Below are positions 34,187-43,556 of a DNA stretch of 64,000 nucleotides, piece by piece. The DNA lies in NCBI RefSeq assembly GCF_021246445.1, contig NZ_JAJQXW010000003.1:372001-436000 (forward strand), written 5' to 3'. The position numbers were made by a program, and so were the translations under genes. This DNA is from Rhabdothermincola salaria (GTDB lineage: Bacteria; Actinomycetota; Acidimicrobiia; Acidimicrobiales; Acidimicrobilacustridaceae). Each line of letters opens with the position of its first letter. The first letter of the stretch is position 1. The notes beneath the pieces were generated by a model, which worked only from the letters and a program-made list of their open reading frames with translations, was not told where the DNA came from and ran no database searches.

Positions 34187-34996
34187 TCAGGTGAGCAGCC
34201 GGCGCCGGGCCAACAGCACCAGGAAGGTGCCGCCCAGCAGGACGGCGGCGGCCCCCGCAGCCAGCCATCCGGTCTCGTCGCCGGTGTAGGGCAGGGCCTC
34301 GACGGCCGGGGCCTGGGTCGCTCCCAGCACCTCGGCGCCCGCGGTGGGCGCCACCGGGGTGGTGGATCCGGGAAGGGTGGTGGTCCCGAGGACGCTGCTC
34401 GTGGTCGTCGGCTCCACCGTCGTGGTCGTCGGCTCCACCGTCGTGGTGGTCGGCTCCACCGTCGTGGTCGTCGGCTCCACCGTCGTGGTCGTCGGCTCCA
34501 CCGTCGTGGTGGTGGCGAAGGTGCCGTAGCAGGCGACGATGTTGCTGATCTGCTTGCCGTTCGCGGTGGTCAGGCCAGTGCCGCCGGTCGCCCCGGTGGC
34601 GGGGTCGTAGAGGTAGATCTGCGAGGCCCCCGTCCCGCTCTTGACGAACACGATGTTCATCGGCTGGGTGGACGACCAGTCGAAGCTCGGCGGCTCGGCG
34701 TTGTCCATGGCGGATACGGTGAACGGGCCGACCGTCGTGTCGCGAGGTGGGTCGACCTTCACCTGGGTCCAGTCGGGGACCTCGGCGAGGTAGCCCTCGG
34801 CGACGAGGATGGCCCCGAGGCTGGCGCACGTCTGGGCGCTGGTGTCCTCGACGGGAACGACGATCGGGTAGCCGACCTGGGCGCCGGCCGACGTCGTCAG
34901 GGCGACGCCACCGAACACGATGAGGGCCATGGCGGCGAAGATCGCCACCGAGCGGGCGGCGAGGCCGCCTCGATGGAGGGTGATCGTGCGGGTCAT
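34187..34996 (-). CDS. LPXTG-like cell-surface protein with Thr-rich stalk (paralogue 3)
   Basis: 269 residues from the ATG at 34996 with GGAGAGGAGG upstream. Signal peptide through about residue 40 (TTSAGAQ). The ectodomain (about 42-160) differs from paralogues 1 and 2 but also has two Cys (TCASLG, VACYG) and a GxSxxP-like NIVFVKSGTGASQIYLYD stretch. The stalk is five TTTTVEP units, then SSVLGTT, EVLGATQ, LPYTG at about 235, a membrane helix and RRRLLT. It shares leader structure and C-terminal layout with its neighbours, so the three form one family with exchangeable heads. Confidence 0.86.
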   Translation of the reverse strand: MTRTITLHRGGLAARSVAIFAAMALIVFGGVALTTSAGAQVGYPIVVPVEDTSAQTCASLGAILVAEGYLAEVPDWTQVKVDPPRDTTVGPFTVSAMDNAEPPSFDWSSTQPMNIVFVKSGTGASQIYLYDPATGATGGTGLTTANGKQISNIVACYGTFATTTTVEPTTTTVEPTTTTVEPTTTTVEPTTTTVEPTTTSSVLGTTTLPGSTTPVAPTAGAEVLGATQAPAVEALPYTGDETGWLAAGAAAVLLGGTFLVLLARRRLLT

Positions 34997-35043
34997 GACC
35001 GCCTCCTCTCCCCTCCGACCGGTGGCCGGAGGTCCGATGGAAA

Positions 35044-35178
35044 GGGGCCGGTTTCGCCAGTGGCTCCCCACCCGGCCGCACGGCGGCCAAGGGATTTCCG
35101 GGTGGATCATCGCCTCCCCGGCGACCACTCTCTGTGGTCTCCACTTGAAACATCGTCCGAAGGGGTGCGCCAGGATAC
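35044..35178 (-). ncRNA. structured 5' leader L3 of surface-protein gene 3
   Basis: Minus strand: GTATCC box (35173-35178), a hairpin GACCAC/GTGGTC, GCCGGGGAGGC, GATGATC, the helix CCACCCGG ... CCGGGTGG, then GGGGAGCCACTGGCGAAACC and GGCCCC. Compared with L2 a G-C pair has become A-T on both sides of the helix, which is a compensatory change. Start codon is 177 nt after the box. The loop here is a longer hairpin (GGCCGC...GCGGCC). Confidence 0.6.
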
Positions 35179-35262
35179 GGGCGGCGGCCACTGACCGTAG
35201 CGACATGTGGCACACCAGCCGGGCAGCCGGCGAGGGCGGCGGCGGTCGGCCATGCTGGCCCC

Positions 35263-35982
35263 ATGGCCGACTTCATCCCCACCCGCATCGAGATCCCCGG
35301 ACCCGACGGCACCGTGCCGGCGCTGACCGTCGAACCATCGGGAGAGGTTCGCGGAGGTGTGGTGGTGATCCAGGAGGCGTTCGGACTGACCGGGCACATC
35401 GCCCAGGTGGCGGCGGACCTGGCCGAGGCCGGCTACCGGGCGGTGGCCCCGGCGCTGTTCCACCGGTCGGGGTCGCCGGTCTTCGGCTACGACGACCTGG
35501 CCGAGCTCGGTCCCGTGATCGGCGCGATGACCGGCGACGGCATCGCCGCCGACGTCGACGCCGCCATCAGCGAGCTCGCACGGGGCGGGGTCGAGCCGGG
35601 TCGCACCGCGATCATCGGCTTCTGCATGGGCGGCTCCGTCGCCTTCGCCACCGCCGCCCGGCGACCGCTCGGCGCCGCCGTCACCTACTACGGCGGGGGC
35701 ATCGCCGAAGGTCGCTTCGGCCTGCCCTCCCTGCTCGAGATGGCCCCCGACCTCGAGACCCCGTGGCTCGGGCTCTACGGCGATCTCGATGCGCACATCC
35801 CGGTCGCCGAGGTCGAGCAGCTCCGCCACGCGGCGCAGGGCGCGGATGTGCCCACCGAGGTGGTGCGCTACCCCGACGCCGACCACGGCTTCCACTGCCG
35901 GGACCGCAGCTCGTTCCACCCGGCGTCGTCCGCCGACGCCTGGCGGCGCACCCTCGATCTCCTGACCCGACAGCTCGGCTGA
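35263..35982 (+). CDS. dienelactone hydrolase family protein
   Basis: 239 residues. The alpha/beta hydrolase triad of this family is evident: the nucleophile Cys in IIGFCMGGS (about 126), Asp in GDLDAHIP (about 173) and His in PDADHGFHC (about 207); the conserved Glu is in VIQEAFG (about 37). These enzymes open dienelactone rings or hydrolyse similar small esters in the cytoplasm. It stands alone after the surface-protein cluster, with no aromatic ring-cleavage genes near it. Confidence 0.92.
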   Translation: MADFIPTRIEIPGPDGTVPALTVEPSGEVRGGVVVIQEAFGLTGHIAQVAADLAEAGYRAVAPALFHRSGSPVFGYDDLAELGPVIGAMTGDGIAADVDAAISELARGGVEPGRTAIIGFCMGGSVAFATAARRPLGAAVTYYGGGIAEGRFGLPSLLEMAPDLETPWLGLYGDLDAHIPVAEVEQLRHAAQGADVPTEVVRYPDADHGFHCRDRSSFHPASSADAWRRTLDLLTRQLG

Positions 35983-36097
35983 GGCGGCGCCTCCGCACCG
36001 CGCCCAGCTCGATCCTCGGGGACCGACGCCGTCTATCGTCGGCGGGGAGAGGGACCGGGGGCGGTCGCGCCGCGACCACCCACAGGGGGAGGATCCG

Positions 36098-37651
36098 TTG
36101 GACGATCACCGTAGGCGTCGACTCCCGAGCCCGGCGCGCCATCGAGGGCCTGTCCTGGTGGTCACCCTGTGCCTGGCCGCGCTGGCCCTCGGCGCCTGTT
36201 CCGGCGACGACGAGGGCACCAGCGGCACCACTGCCGGCGAGGAGACCTCCGAGCCGACCACGACCCTGGTGGCCCCTGCCGACGTCAGCGTCGCCGGCCC
36301 CATCACCGGAGGGGCGCGCAGGGTGCCGTACAACCCGATGCCGCTCGGGCTCGCCGACGAGTACGGCTACACCGAGGAGGAGTACTTCGTCAGCGGTGAC
36401 GCCGCCTCCTACGTCCCGGCGGGCGAACTGGCCCCCGACGGGCAGTGGACCGTCACGGAGGGAGAGTCCGCCCCCTACGAGACCCGCATCCTGGTGCGGC
36501 GCCCGATCGACCCCGAGGACTTCAACGGCACCGTCGTCGTCGAGTGGCTCAACGTGAGCGCCGGGCGCGACTCCGATCCCGTCTTCGGCTACCTCCACCC
36601 CTACCTCCTGCGCGAGGGGTATGCGTATGTGGGCGTCTCGGCCCAGGCCACGGGCATCGAGGGGGGCGGCGCGCGCCTCGAGGTCCCCGGCGTCCCGCCC
36701 GACGCGCTGGCGCCCCTCAGGGAGTGGGACCCGGAGCGCTACGGGTCGCTCACCCATCCGGGCGACGCCTGGTCGTACGGCATCTACACCGACGTGGCCG
36801 AGATGGTCCGGGCCCCTGGCGAACCGAACCCCCTCGAGGGGCTCGCCGTCGACCACGTGCTGGCCGTGGGCGAGTCGCAGTCCGCCGCCCGCCTGGCCTC
36901 CTACGTCAACGCCGTCCAGCCGGTCGAGGACGCCTTCGACGGGATCTTCGTGCACAGCCGGGGAGCCGGCGGGGCGGACCTGGGCGAGGACCCGGCCGCG
37001 GCCGCCCCGTCGCCCCTGCGGCTGCGCACGGACCTCGATGTGCCGGTCATGCAGTTCGAGGCTGAGACCGACCTGATGTTCCTGCGCTTCCGGGAGGCCC
37101 GCCAACCCGACGCCGAGCAGCTGTTGACCTGGGAGGTGGCCGGCACCGCTCACGCGGATGCCGACACGCTCGTCTACGGCACCGAGTCCGGACAGGCCTG
37201 GAACAGCGGTGGCGGCCTCGATTCCGAGGCGCTGTGCGGCACGATCAACGACGGTCCCCACGGGGCCGTGCTCCGGGCCGCCATGCACGCGTTCCGGGCC
37301 TGGGTCGTCGACGGCACCCGGCCGCCGTCGTCACCCCGGATCGAGATCGCCGACGACCAGATCGTGCGCGACGACCTGGGCAACGCGCGCGGCGGCATCC
37401 GCACGCCGGCCGTCGACGTGCCCGTGTCGGCCCTGAGCGGCGAAGGGAACCCGTCGAGCGTGTTCTGCAGCCTCTTCGGCCAGAGCGCCCCCTTCAGCGA
37501 CGAGCAGCTGCGCTCGCTCTACGGCGACCATGCCACCTACGTGGAGCGGTTCACCGCGGCGGCCGACGAGGCGCTCGAGGCGGGCTTCCTCCTCGAACCC
37601 GAGCGCGACGAGATGGTGGCCGAAGCCGAAGCCCGCGACGTCGCCCGCTGA
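36098..37651 (+). CDS. secreted lipoprotein alpha/beta hydrolase (Abhydrolase_10-like)
   Basis: 517 residues from a TTG at 36098 with GGGGGAGGA 4 nt upstream. A signal peptide ends in the lipobox LGAC (Cys about 33), followed by a Thr-rich linker. The large hydrolase domain has WLNVSAGRDSDPVFGY, the nucleophile elbow AVGESQSAARL (Ser in G-E-S-Q-S) and the His region EVAGTAHADAD near 350. This matches the poorly known alpha/beta-hydrolase-domain family often found in catabolic actinobacteria. It should act outside the membrane; the substrate is unknown. Confidence 0.88.
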   Translation: MDDHRRRRLPSPARHRGPVLVVTLCLAALALGACSGDDEGTSGTTAGEETSEPTTTLVAPADVSVAGPITGGARRVPYNPMPLGLADEYGYTEEEYFVSGDAASYVPAGELAPDGQWTVTEGESAPYETRILVRRPIDPEDFNGTVVVEWLNVSAGRDSDPVFGYLHPYLLREGYAYVGVSAQATGIEGGGARLEVPGVPPDALAPLREWDPERYGSLTHPGDAWSYGIYTDVAEMVRAPGEPNPLEGLAVDHVLAVGESQSAARLASYVNAVQPVEDAFDGIFVHSRGAGGADLGEDPAAAAPSPLRLRTDLDVPVMQFEAETDLMFLRFREARQPDAEQLLTWEVAGTAHADADTLVYGTESGQAWNSGGGLDSEALCGTINDGPHGAVLRAAMHAFRAWVVDGTRPPSSPRIEIADDQIVRDDLGNARGGIRTPAVDVPVSALSGEGNPSSVFCSLFGQSAPFSDEQLRSLYGDHATYVERFTAAADEALEAGFLLEPERDEMVAEAEARDVAR

Positions 37652-37810
37652 AGGAGCCCTCGATGGGCGCGTCGACCCGGGTCCCGGCTCCGTGCACCTG
37701 CTAGACAGGAAAGCAACGGTTCAACCGGGGGGCTGGCGTGACCGTCCGCACCGCGCACCGTCGGGTCGCAGTCTCGCCGGGGTTCGTCGGTCGGCAAAGG
37801 GGATGGGGCG

Positions 37811-39124
37811 ATGTCGAGGTCGAATCGGCAGGCACGCAGACGGTGGGGACTCGTGGCCTCGGCCGTCCTCGTGGCCCCGATCGTGCTGGCGGGGTGCGGT
37901 AGCGACGACGGCGGCCCGCCTCTGCTGACCTGGTACACGAACCCCGACAACGGGGGCCAGGCCACGTTGGCGGCGGAGTGCACCGAGTCGTCCGGTGGCG
38001 CCTATCGCATCCAGACCCAGGTCCTGCCCAACGATGCCGACTCCCAGCGAGAGCAGCTCGTGCGCCGTCTGGCCGCCGGCGACTCCTCGGTGGACCTCAT
38101 GAGCCTCGATCCGCCCTTCGTCGCCGAGTTCGCCAACGCCGGCTACCTCCTCCCCGTCACCGACCCGGCCGACGTCGACGAGCTCACCGAGGGGGTGCTC
38201 GAGGGGCCTCTGCTCACCGCCTACTGGGACGACGAGCTGGTGGCCACCCCGTTCTGGGCCAACACCCAGCTGCTCTGGTACCGCCAGTCGGTGGCCGACG
38301 CCGCCGGCGTCGACCCCACCGCCGAGGGCTTCACGTGGGCCGAGATGATCGACGCCGCCGAGGCCGAGGGCAAGCGCATCGGGGTGCAGGGCAACCGCTA
38401 CGAGGGCTACATGGTCTGGGTCAACGCCCTCATCAGCTCGGCCGGGGGCCAGATCATCGAGGACGCGGAGCTCGGCGCCGAGGCCACCCCGACGGTGGCC
38501 TCGCCGGCGGGCGACGCCGCGGCCGAGGTGGTGGGGGGCCTGGCCCGCTCGTCGGCGGCGCCCTCGGACCTCACCACCGCCGGCGAGGAGGAAGCCCGGT
38601 CCCTCTTCCAGAGCGACGACGGCTCCTTCATGGTGAACTGGCCCTACGTCTACCAAGCGGCGCGCGAGGGCGTGGAGGGTGGTGCGGTCGACCAGGACGT
38701 CTTCGACGACATCGCCTGGGCCCGCTACCCGCGCGTCGACGCCGACGAGGCCAGCCGGCCACCGCTGGGCGGCATCAACCTGGCCATCGGCGACTTCACC
38801 GACCACCCCGACCTGGCCCTCGACGCGGTGAAGTGCATCACGTCGGTGGAGAACAACGCTCAGTACATGGTCGAGGCCGGCAACCCCGCGGCTCGCTCCG
38901 GCGCCTACGACGATCCCGAGGTGCGCGAGGCCTTCCCCATGGCCGACCTGATCCGCGAGTCGATCAACGACGCCGGTCCCCGCCCGATCACCCCCTACTA
39001 CGGCGACGTGTCCACCTCGGTGCAACGCACCTGGCATCCGGCCTCGTCGGTGCAGGCCCCGGGCACGCCCGAGGACACCGACAGCTACATGTCCGAAGTC
39101 CTCGCCGGGGAGCGCCTGCTGTGA
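37811..39124 (+). CDS. sugar ABC transporter substrate-binding lipoprotein (LpqY-like)
   Basis: 437 residues with a signal peptide and lipobox LAGC (Cys about 29). The mature protein has the two-lobed MalE-type fold: LLTWYTNPDNGGQ at the N-terminus, DLMSLDPPFVAEFANAGYLLPV, TPFWANTQLLWYR, GGINLAIGDF and C-terminal TPYYGDVSTSVQ. It captures a sugar, by analogy with mycobacterial LpqY a trehalose-like disaccharide, at the outer face of the membrane and delivers it to the two permeases encoded next. The permease gene starts 70 nt downstream. Confidence 0.92.
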   Translation: MSRSNRQARRRWGLVASAVLVAPIVLAGCGSDDGGPPLLTWYTNPDNGGQATLAAECTESSGGAYRIQTQVLPNDADSQREQLVRRLAAGDSSVDLMSLDPPFVAEFANAGYLLPVTDPADVDELTEGVLEGPLLTAYWDDELVATPFWANTQLLWYRQSVADAAGVDPTAEGFTWAEMIDAAEAEGKRIGVQGNRYEGYMVWVNALISSAGGQIIEDAELGAEATPTVASPAGDAAAEVVGGLARSSAAPSDLTTAGEEEARSLFQSDDGSFMVNWPYVYQAAREGVEGGAVDQDVFDDIAWARYPRVDADEASRPPLGGINLAIGDFTDHPDLALDAVKCITSVENNAQYMVEAGNPAARSGAYDDPEVREAFPMADLIRESINDAGPRPITPYYGDVSTSVQRTWHPASSVQAPGTPEDTDSYMSEVLAGERLL

Positions 39125-39194
39125 GCGCGCCTCACCGCGACGACGCCGTCTCGGCGAGCACGCTGCCCCCGGAACCCCTGCGGAGGTCCCTGCC

Positions 39195-40142
39195 ATGACG
39201 GTCACCGAGACCCCGGCCGGCCCCGACGAGCCGGCCACCGAGCCCGACGGCAAGGCGCCGGTCTCGGACCGGCTGCGCCACGAGCGCAAGCTGGGCTTCC
39301 GCCTGTCGGCACCGGCGTTCATCGTGATGATCCTGGTGACGGCGTATCCCCTCGGCTACGCGTTGGTCCTGTCGCTGTACAGCTACCGGCTCACCGACCC
39401 CGACGGCCGCGAGTTCATCGGCCTGCAGAACTACATGACCGTGCTCACCGACCCCATCTGGTGGAGCTCGGTGAGCACCACCGCCATCATCACCGTGGTC
39501 AGCGTGGCCATCGAGCTGGTGCTCGGCTTCGCCTTCGCATGGGTCATGTACCGCATCATCAAGGGCCGCTCGTTCGTCCGCACCGCCATCCTGGTGCCCT
39601 ACGGCATCATCACCGTGGTCTCGGCGTTCATCTGGCGCTACGCCTTCCAGCTCGACTCCGGCTTCGTGAACTCCTGGTTCGGCCTGGGCGACTTCAACTG
39701 GTTCGGCGAACGCTGGTCGTCGTTGTTCGTGATCACGTTCTCCGAGATCTGGAAGACCACCCCGTTCATCTCGCTGCTGCTGCTCGCCGGGCTGGTGCAG
39801 GTGCCCGAGGAGCTGCAGGAAGCCGCCAAGGTCGACGGCGCCACCCCCTGGCAGCGCCTCTGGAAGGTGGTGCTGCCCAACATGAAGGCGGCGATCATGG
39901 TGGCGGTGCTGTTCCGCACGCTCGACGCGTGGCGGATCTTCGACAACCCGTTCATCATGACCGCCGGGGCCAACGACACCGAGACGCTGTCGTTCCTCGC
40001 CTACCGCCAGAACGTGACACTGGTGAACCTCGGAGCGGGCTCGGCCGTCTCGGTGCTGCTCTTCCTCACCGTGGTGCTGATCGCCTTCATCTTCATCAAG
40101 GGGTTCAAGACCGACCTGTCGCAGGTGAGGGGGGACGACTGA
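39195..40142 (+). CDS. sugar ABC transporter permease (SugA/MalF-like)
   Basis: 315 residues from an ATG preceded by GGAGGT. Six membrane helices; the EAA loop that contacts the ATPase is EELQEAAKVDGATPWQRLWKVVLP at about 215 (written here as EAAKVDGATPWQRLWKVVLP). N-terminal cytosolic tail of about 35 residues is acidic and Pro-rich. It forms the membrane channel with the next gene product. The stop TGA overlaps the ATG of the next gene by one base. Confidence 0.94.
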   Translation: MTVTETPAGPDEPATEPDGKAPVSDRLRHERKLGFRLSAPAFIVMILVTAYPLGYALVLSLYSYRLTDPDGREFIGLQNYMTVLTDPIWWSSVSTTAIITVVSVAIELVLGFAFAWVMYRIIKGRSFVRTAILVPYGIITVVSAFIWRYAFQLDSGFVNSWFGLGDFNWFGERWSSLFVITFSEIWKTTPFISLLLLAGLVQVPEELQEAAKVDGATPWQRLWKVVLPNMKAAIMVAVLFRTLDAWRIFDNPFIMTAGANDTETLSFLAYRQNVTLVNLGAGSAVSVLLFLTVVLIAFIFIKGFKTDLSQVRGDD

Positions 40143-40972
40143 TGGGCACCAAGGCCAGCAACTGGTGGACCTTCTGGGGCGTGTTGATCCTCGCCTGGGC
40201 CGCCTTCCCCCTCGTCTGGATGGCGTCGCTGGCCTTCAAGAGCCCGGCCACCTTCCGCGACGGCGACTCCGGGTTCTTCCCGAGCGAGTGGACGTGGGAG
40301 AACTTCCAGACCGTCTTCGAGGACGAGCTGTTCACCTCGGCGCTGCGCAACTCCGCCGGCATCGCCGTGATCGCCACCCTGCTGTCGGTGATCGTGGCCA
40401 TGTTCGCGGCCTATGCCATCGCCCGCCTCGAGTTCCGCGGCAAGAAGCTGCTGCTGTCGATGGCGCTCGGCATCGCCATGTTCCCGCAGGCCGCCCTCGT
40501 CGGCCCGCTGTTCAACATGTGGCGAGGGCTGGGCATCTACGACACCTGGATCGGGCTGATCATCCCCTACCTCACGTTCGCTCTCCCCCTGTCCATCTGG
40601 ACGATGTCGGCGTTCTTCCGCCAGATCCCCTGGGAGATGGAACAGGCCGCCCAGGTCGACGGGGCCACTGCGTGGCAGGCGTTCCGCAAGGTCATCGTCC
40701 CGCTGGCCGCCCCCGGCGTGTTCACCACCGGCATCCTCACCTTCTTCTTCTGCTGGAACGAGTTCCTCCTGGCCGCGTCGCTCACGTCGACGGACCGGGC
40801 CCGCACCGTGCCGGCCGCCCTCTCGTTCTTCACCGGGGCCTCGCAGTTCCAGTCCCCCGTCACCGCGGTGATGGCCGCGTCCGTCGTCGTCACCATCCCG
40901 GTCGTCGTTCTCGTGCTGCTGTTCCAGCGGCGCATCGTGGCCGGTCTCACCGCCGGCGCCGTCAAGGGCTGA
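40142..40972 (+). CDS. sugar ABC transporter permease (SugB/MalG-like)
   Basis: 276 residues, six helices, EAA loop EMEQAAQVDGATAWQAFRKV at about 175. The start ATG overlaps the upstream stop (TGATG), so coupled translation is expected. It pairs with the SugA-like permease to form the translocation pore, driven by the ATPase encoded 15 nt downstream. Confidence 0.94.
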   Translation: MGTKASNWWTFWGVLILAWAAFPLVWMASLAFKSPATFRDGDSGFFPSEWTWENFQTVFEDELFTSALRNSAGIAVIATLLSVIVAMFAAYAIARLEFRGKKLLLSMALGIAMFPQAALVGPLFNMWRGLGIYDTWIGLIIPYLTFALPLSIWTMSAFFRQIPWEMEQAAQVDGATAWQAFRKVIVPLAAPGVFTTGILTFFFCWNEFLLAASLTSTDRARTVPAALSFFTGASQFQSPVTAVMAASVVVTIPVVVLVLLFQRRIVAGLTAGAVKG

Positions 40973-40987
40973 CAAAGGAGCGCACCC

Positions 40988-42166
<1,179 letters not shown>

Positions 42167-42227
42167 CCCGCCGCCGACCCGCGCACGGGGTCGGCGAGGC
42201 GTCGGCGATCGGCCGGGAGGTGGCTGC

Positions 42228-43550
42228 GTGGCGACACTCGATCTGCGGCTCCGGGAACCGTCGCCGGAGCTGTTGTCGCTGCCCTGGCGGGAACCCCTCG
42301 CCGACTGGGACGTCACGGCCGTCGCCTTCCGCGACATCCCGGTGGGCCCCAGCCGCCACCTGGTGCGCTTCGTCGAGGCCGACGGCCGTCTGTGGGCCCT
42401 GAAGGACCTCCCCCGACGGGTCGCCCTGCACGAGTACGAGGCGTTGCGGGTGATCGAGGCCCGGGAGCTGGCCGCGGTGAGGGCGGCCGGGGTCGCCCTG
42501 CAGCCGAGCGAGGAGGGCGCCGTCCTCGTCACCCGCTACCTCGAACGCTCCTGGCAGTACCGACGGCTGTTGACCCGCCTGCCGTGGACGATGACCGCCC
42601 ACCGGGCTCGCCTGTTCGCCGCCATGACCGCCCTGCTCGTCGATCTGCACCGCAACGGCATCTACTGGGGCGACTGCTCGCTGGCCAACACCTTGTTCAT
42701 GCGCGACGGCCAGGCCATCCAGGCCTGGATGGTCGATGCCGAGACCGCCGAGTTCCACCCCTCGCTCACCGACGGGCAGCGACGCCTCGACCTCGACATC
42801 ATGATCGAGAACGTCGCCGGCGGCCTGCTCGACGTCACGGCCCGACGCGGTGAGCCGTCCGAGGCCGCGGCCCAGGTGATCGAGGAGGCCAACGGGCTGG
42901 CCGAGCGTTACGGGCAGCTCTGGGGCCTCCTGCACGACGAGCCGGTCGTGGCCCTGGGCGATGCCGACGGCATCGGGTCTCGGCTGCGGCGGCTCAACGA
43001 CGCCGGGTTCGCGGTCGACGAGCTCCGGCTGGAGTCGGCGGAGGGGGACGAGAGCGACCGCGAGACGGTGCGGGTGACGGCCAAGGTGGCCGCCCGACGG
43101 TTCCACTCGGAGCGGCTGCAGGCCCTCACCGGGCTGCTGGTGGGCGAGGGCCAGGCCACCATCTTGTTGAACGACCTCGACGACCACCGACGGCGCATGC
43201 AGGACGACCTCGGCCATCCGGTGCCCGAGCCCACCGCCGCCCGCAGCTGGCTCCTGCACGTGCTCACCCCCGGTGTCGAGTCGGCCCATGCCGCGGTCGG
43301 TCACCGAGGTGACCCCACCCAGGCCTACTGCGACCTGCTCGAGGTCCGGTGGCTGCTGAGCGAACGCGAGGGCCACGACGTGGGGGACGAGCCCGCCCTG
43401 CGGGCCCTCGCCGAGCGCACCACGCCCGGTGGCGCCGCCGCCAACCTGGCCTTCGTGGACGCCCCCACCAGCGAGGTGCCGGCGCTCACCCCCGAGATGC
43501 TCGGCACCTCCGGCTCACCCGACGACGAGACCGCCCAGGAGATGGGCTGA
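42228..43550 (+). CDS. DUF4032-domain, kinase-like protein
   Basis: 440 residues from a GTG. The N-terminal half looks like a small-molecule or protein kinase fold: LWALKDLPRRVALHEYEALR supplies a Lys and Glu, NGIYWGDCSLANTLF is the catalytic loop (D-C-S-L-A-N), and MVDAETAEF is the metal-binding segment. The second half (about 260-400) contains the DUF4032 region with HRRRMQDDLGHPVPEPTAARSWLLHVLTP. It lies 61 nt after the sugar ABC ATPase on the same strand; phosphorylation of the imported sugar or of a transporter part is possible, but this is inference. Confidence 0.85.
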   Translation: MATLDLRLREPSPELLSLPWREPLADWDVTAVAFRDIPVGPSRHLVRFVEADGRLWALKDLPRRVALHEYEALRVIEARELAAVRAAGVALQPSEEGAVLVTRYLERSWQYRRLLTRLPWTMTAHRARLFAAMTALLVDLHRNGIYWGDCSLANTLFMRDGQAIQAWMVDAETAEFHPSLTDGQRRLDLDIMIENVAGGLLDVTARRGEPSEAAAQVIEEANGLAERYGQLWGLLHDEPVVALGDADGIGSRLRRLNDAGFAVDELRLESAEGDESDRETVRVTAKVAARRFHSERLQALTGLLVGEGQATILLNDLDDHRRRMQDDLGHPVPEPTAARSWLLHVLTPGVESAHAAVGHRGDPTQAYCDLLEVRWLLSEREGHDVGDEPALRALAERTTPGGAAANLAFVDAPTSEVPALTPEMLGTSGSPDDETAQEMG

Positions 43551-43556
43551 ACCCGC

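Noticed and set aside
31745-35178. Cobalamin riboswitch, because L3 contains GCCACTG and L1/L2 contain GAGTCAG
   Set aside because: The remaining cobalamin core (GGGAA...GGTG...TCC and its helices) is absent and GCCACTG is not kept in L1/L2.
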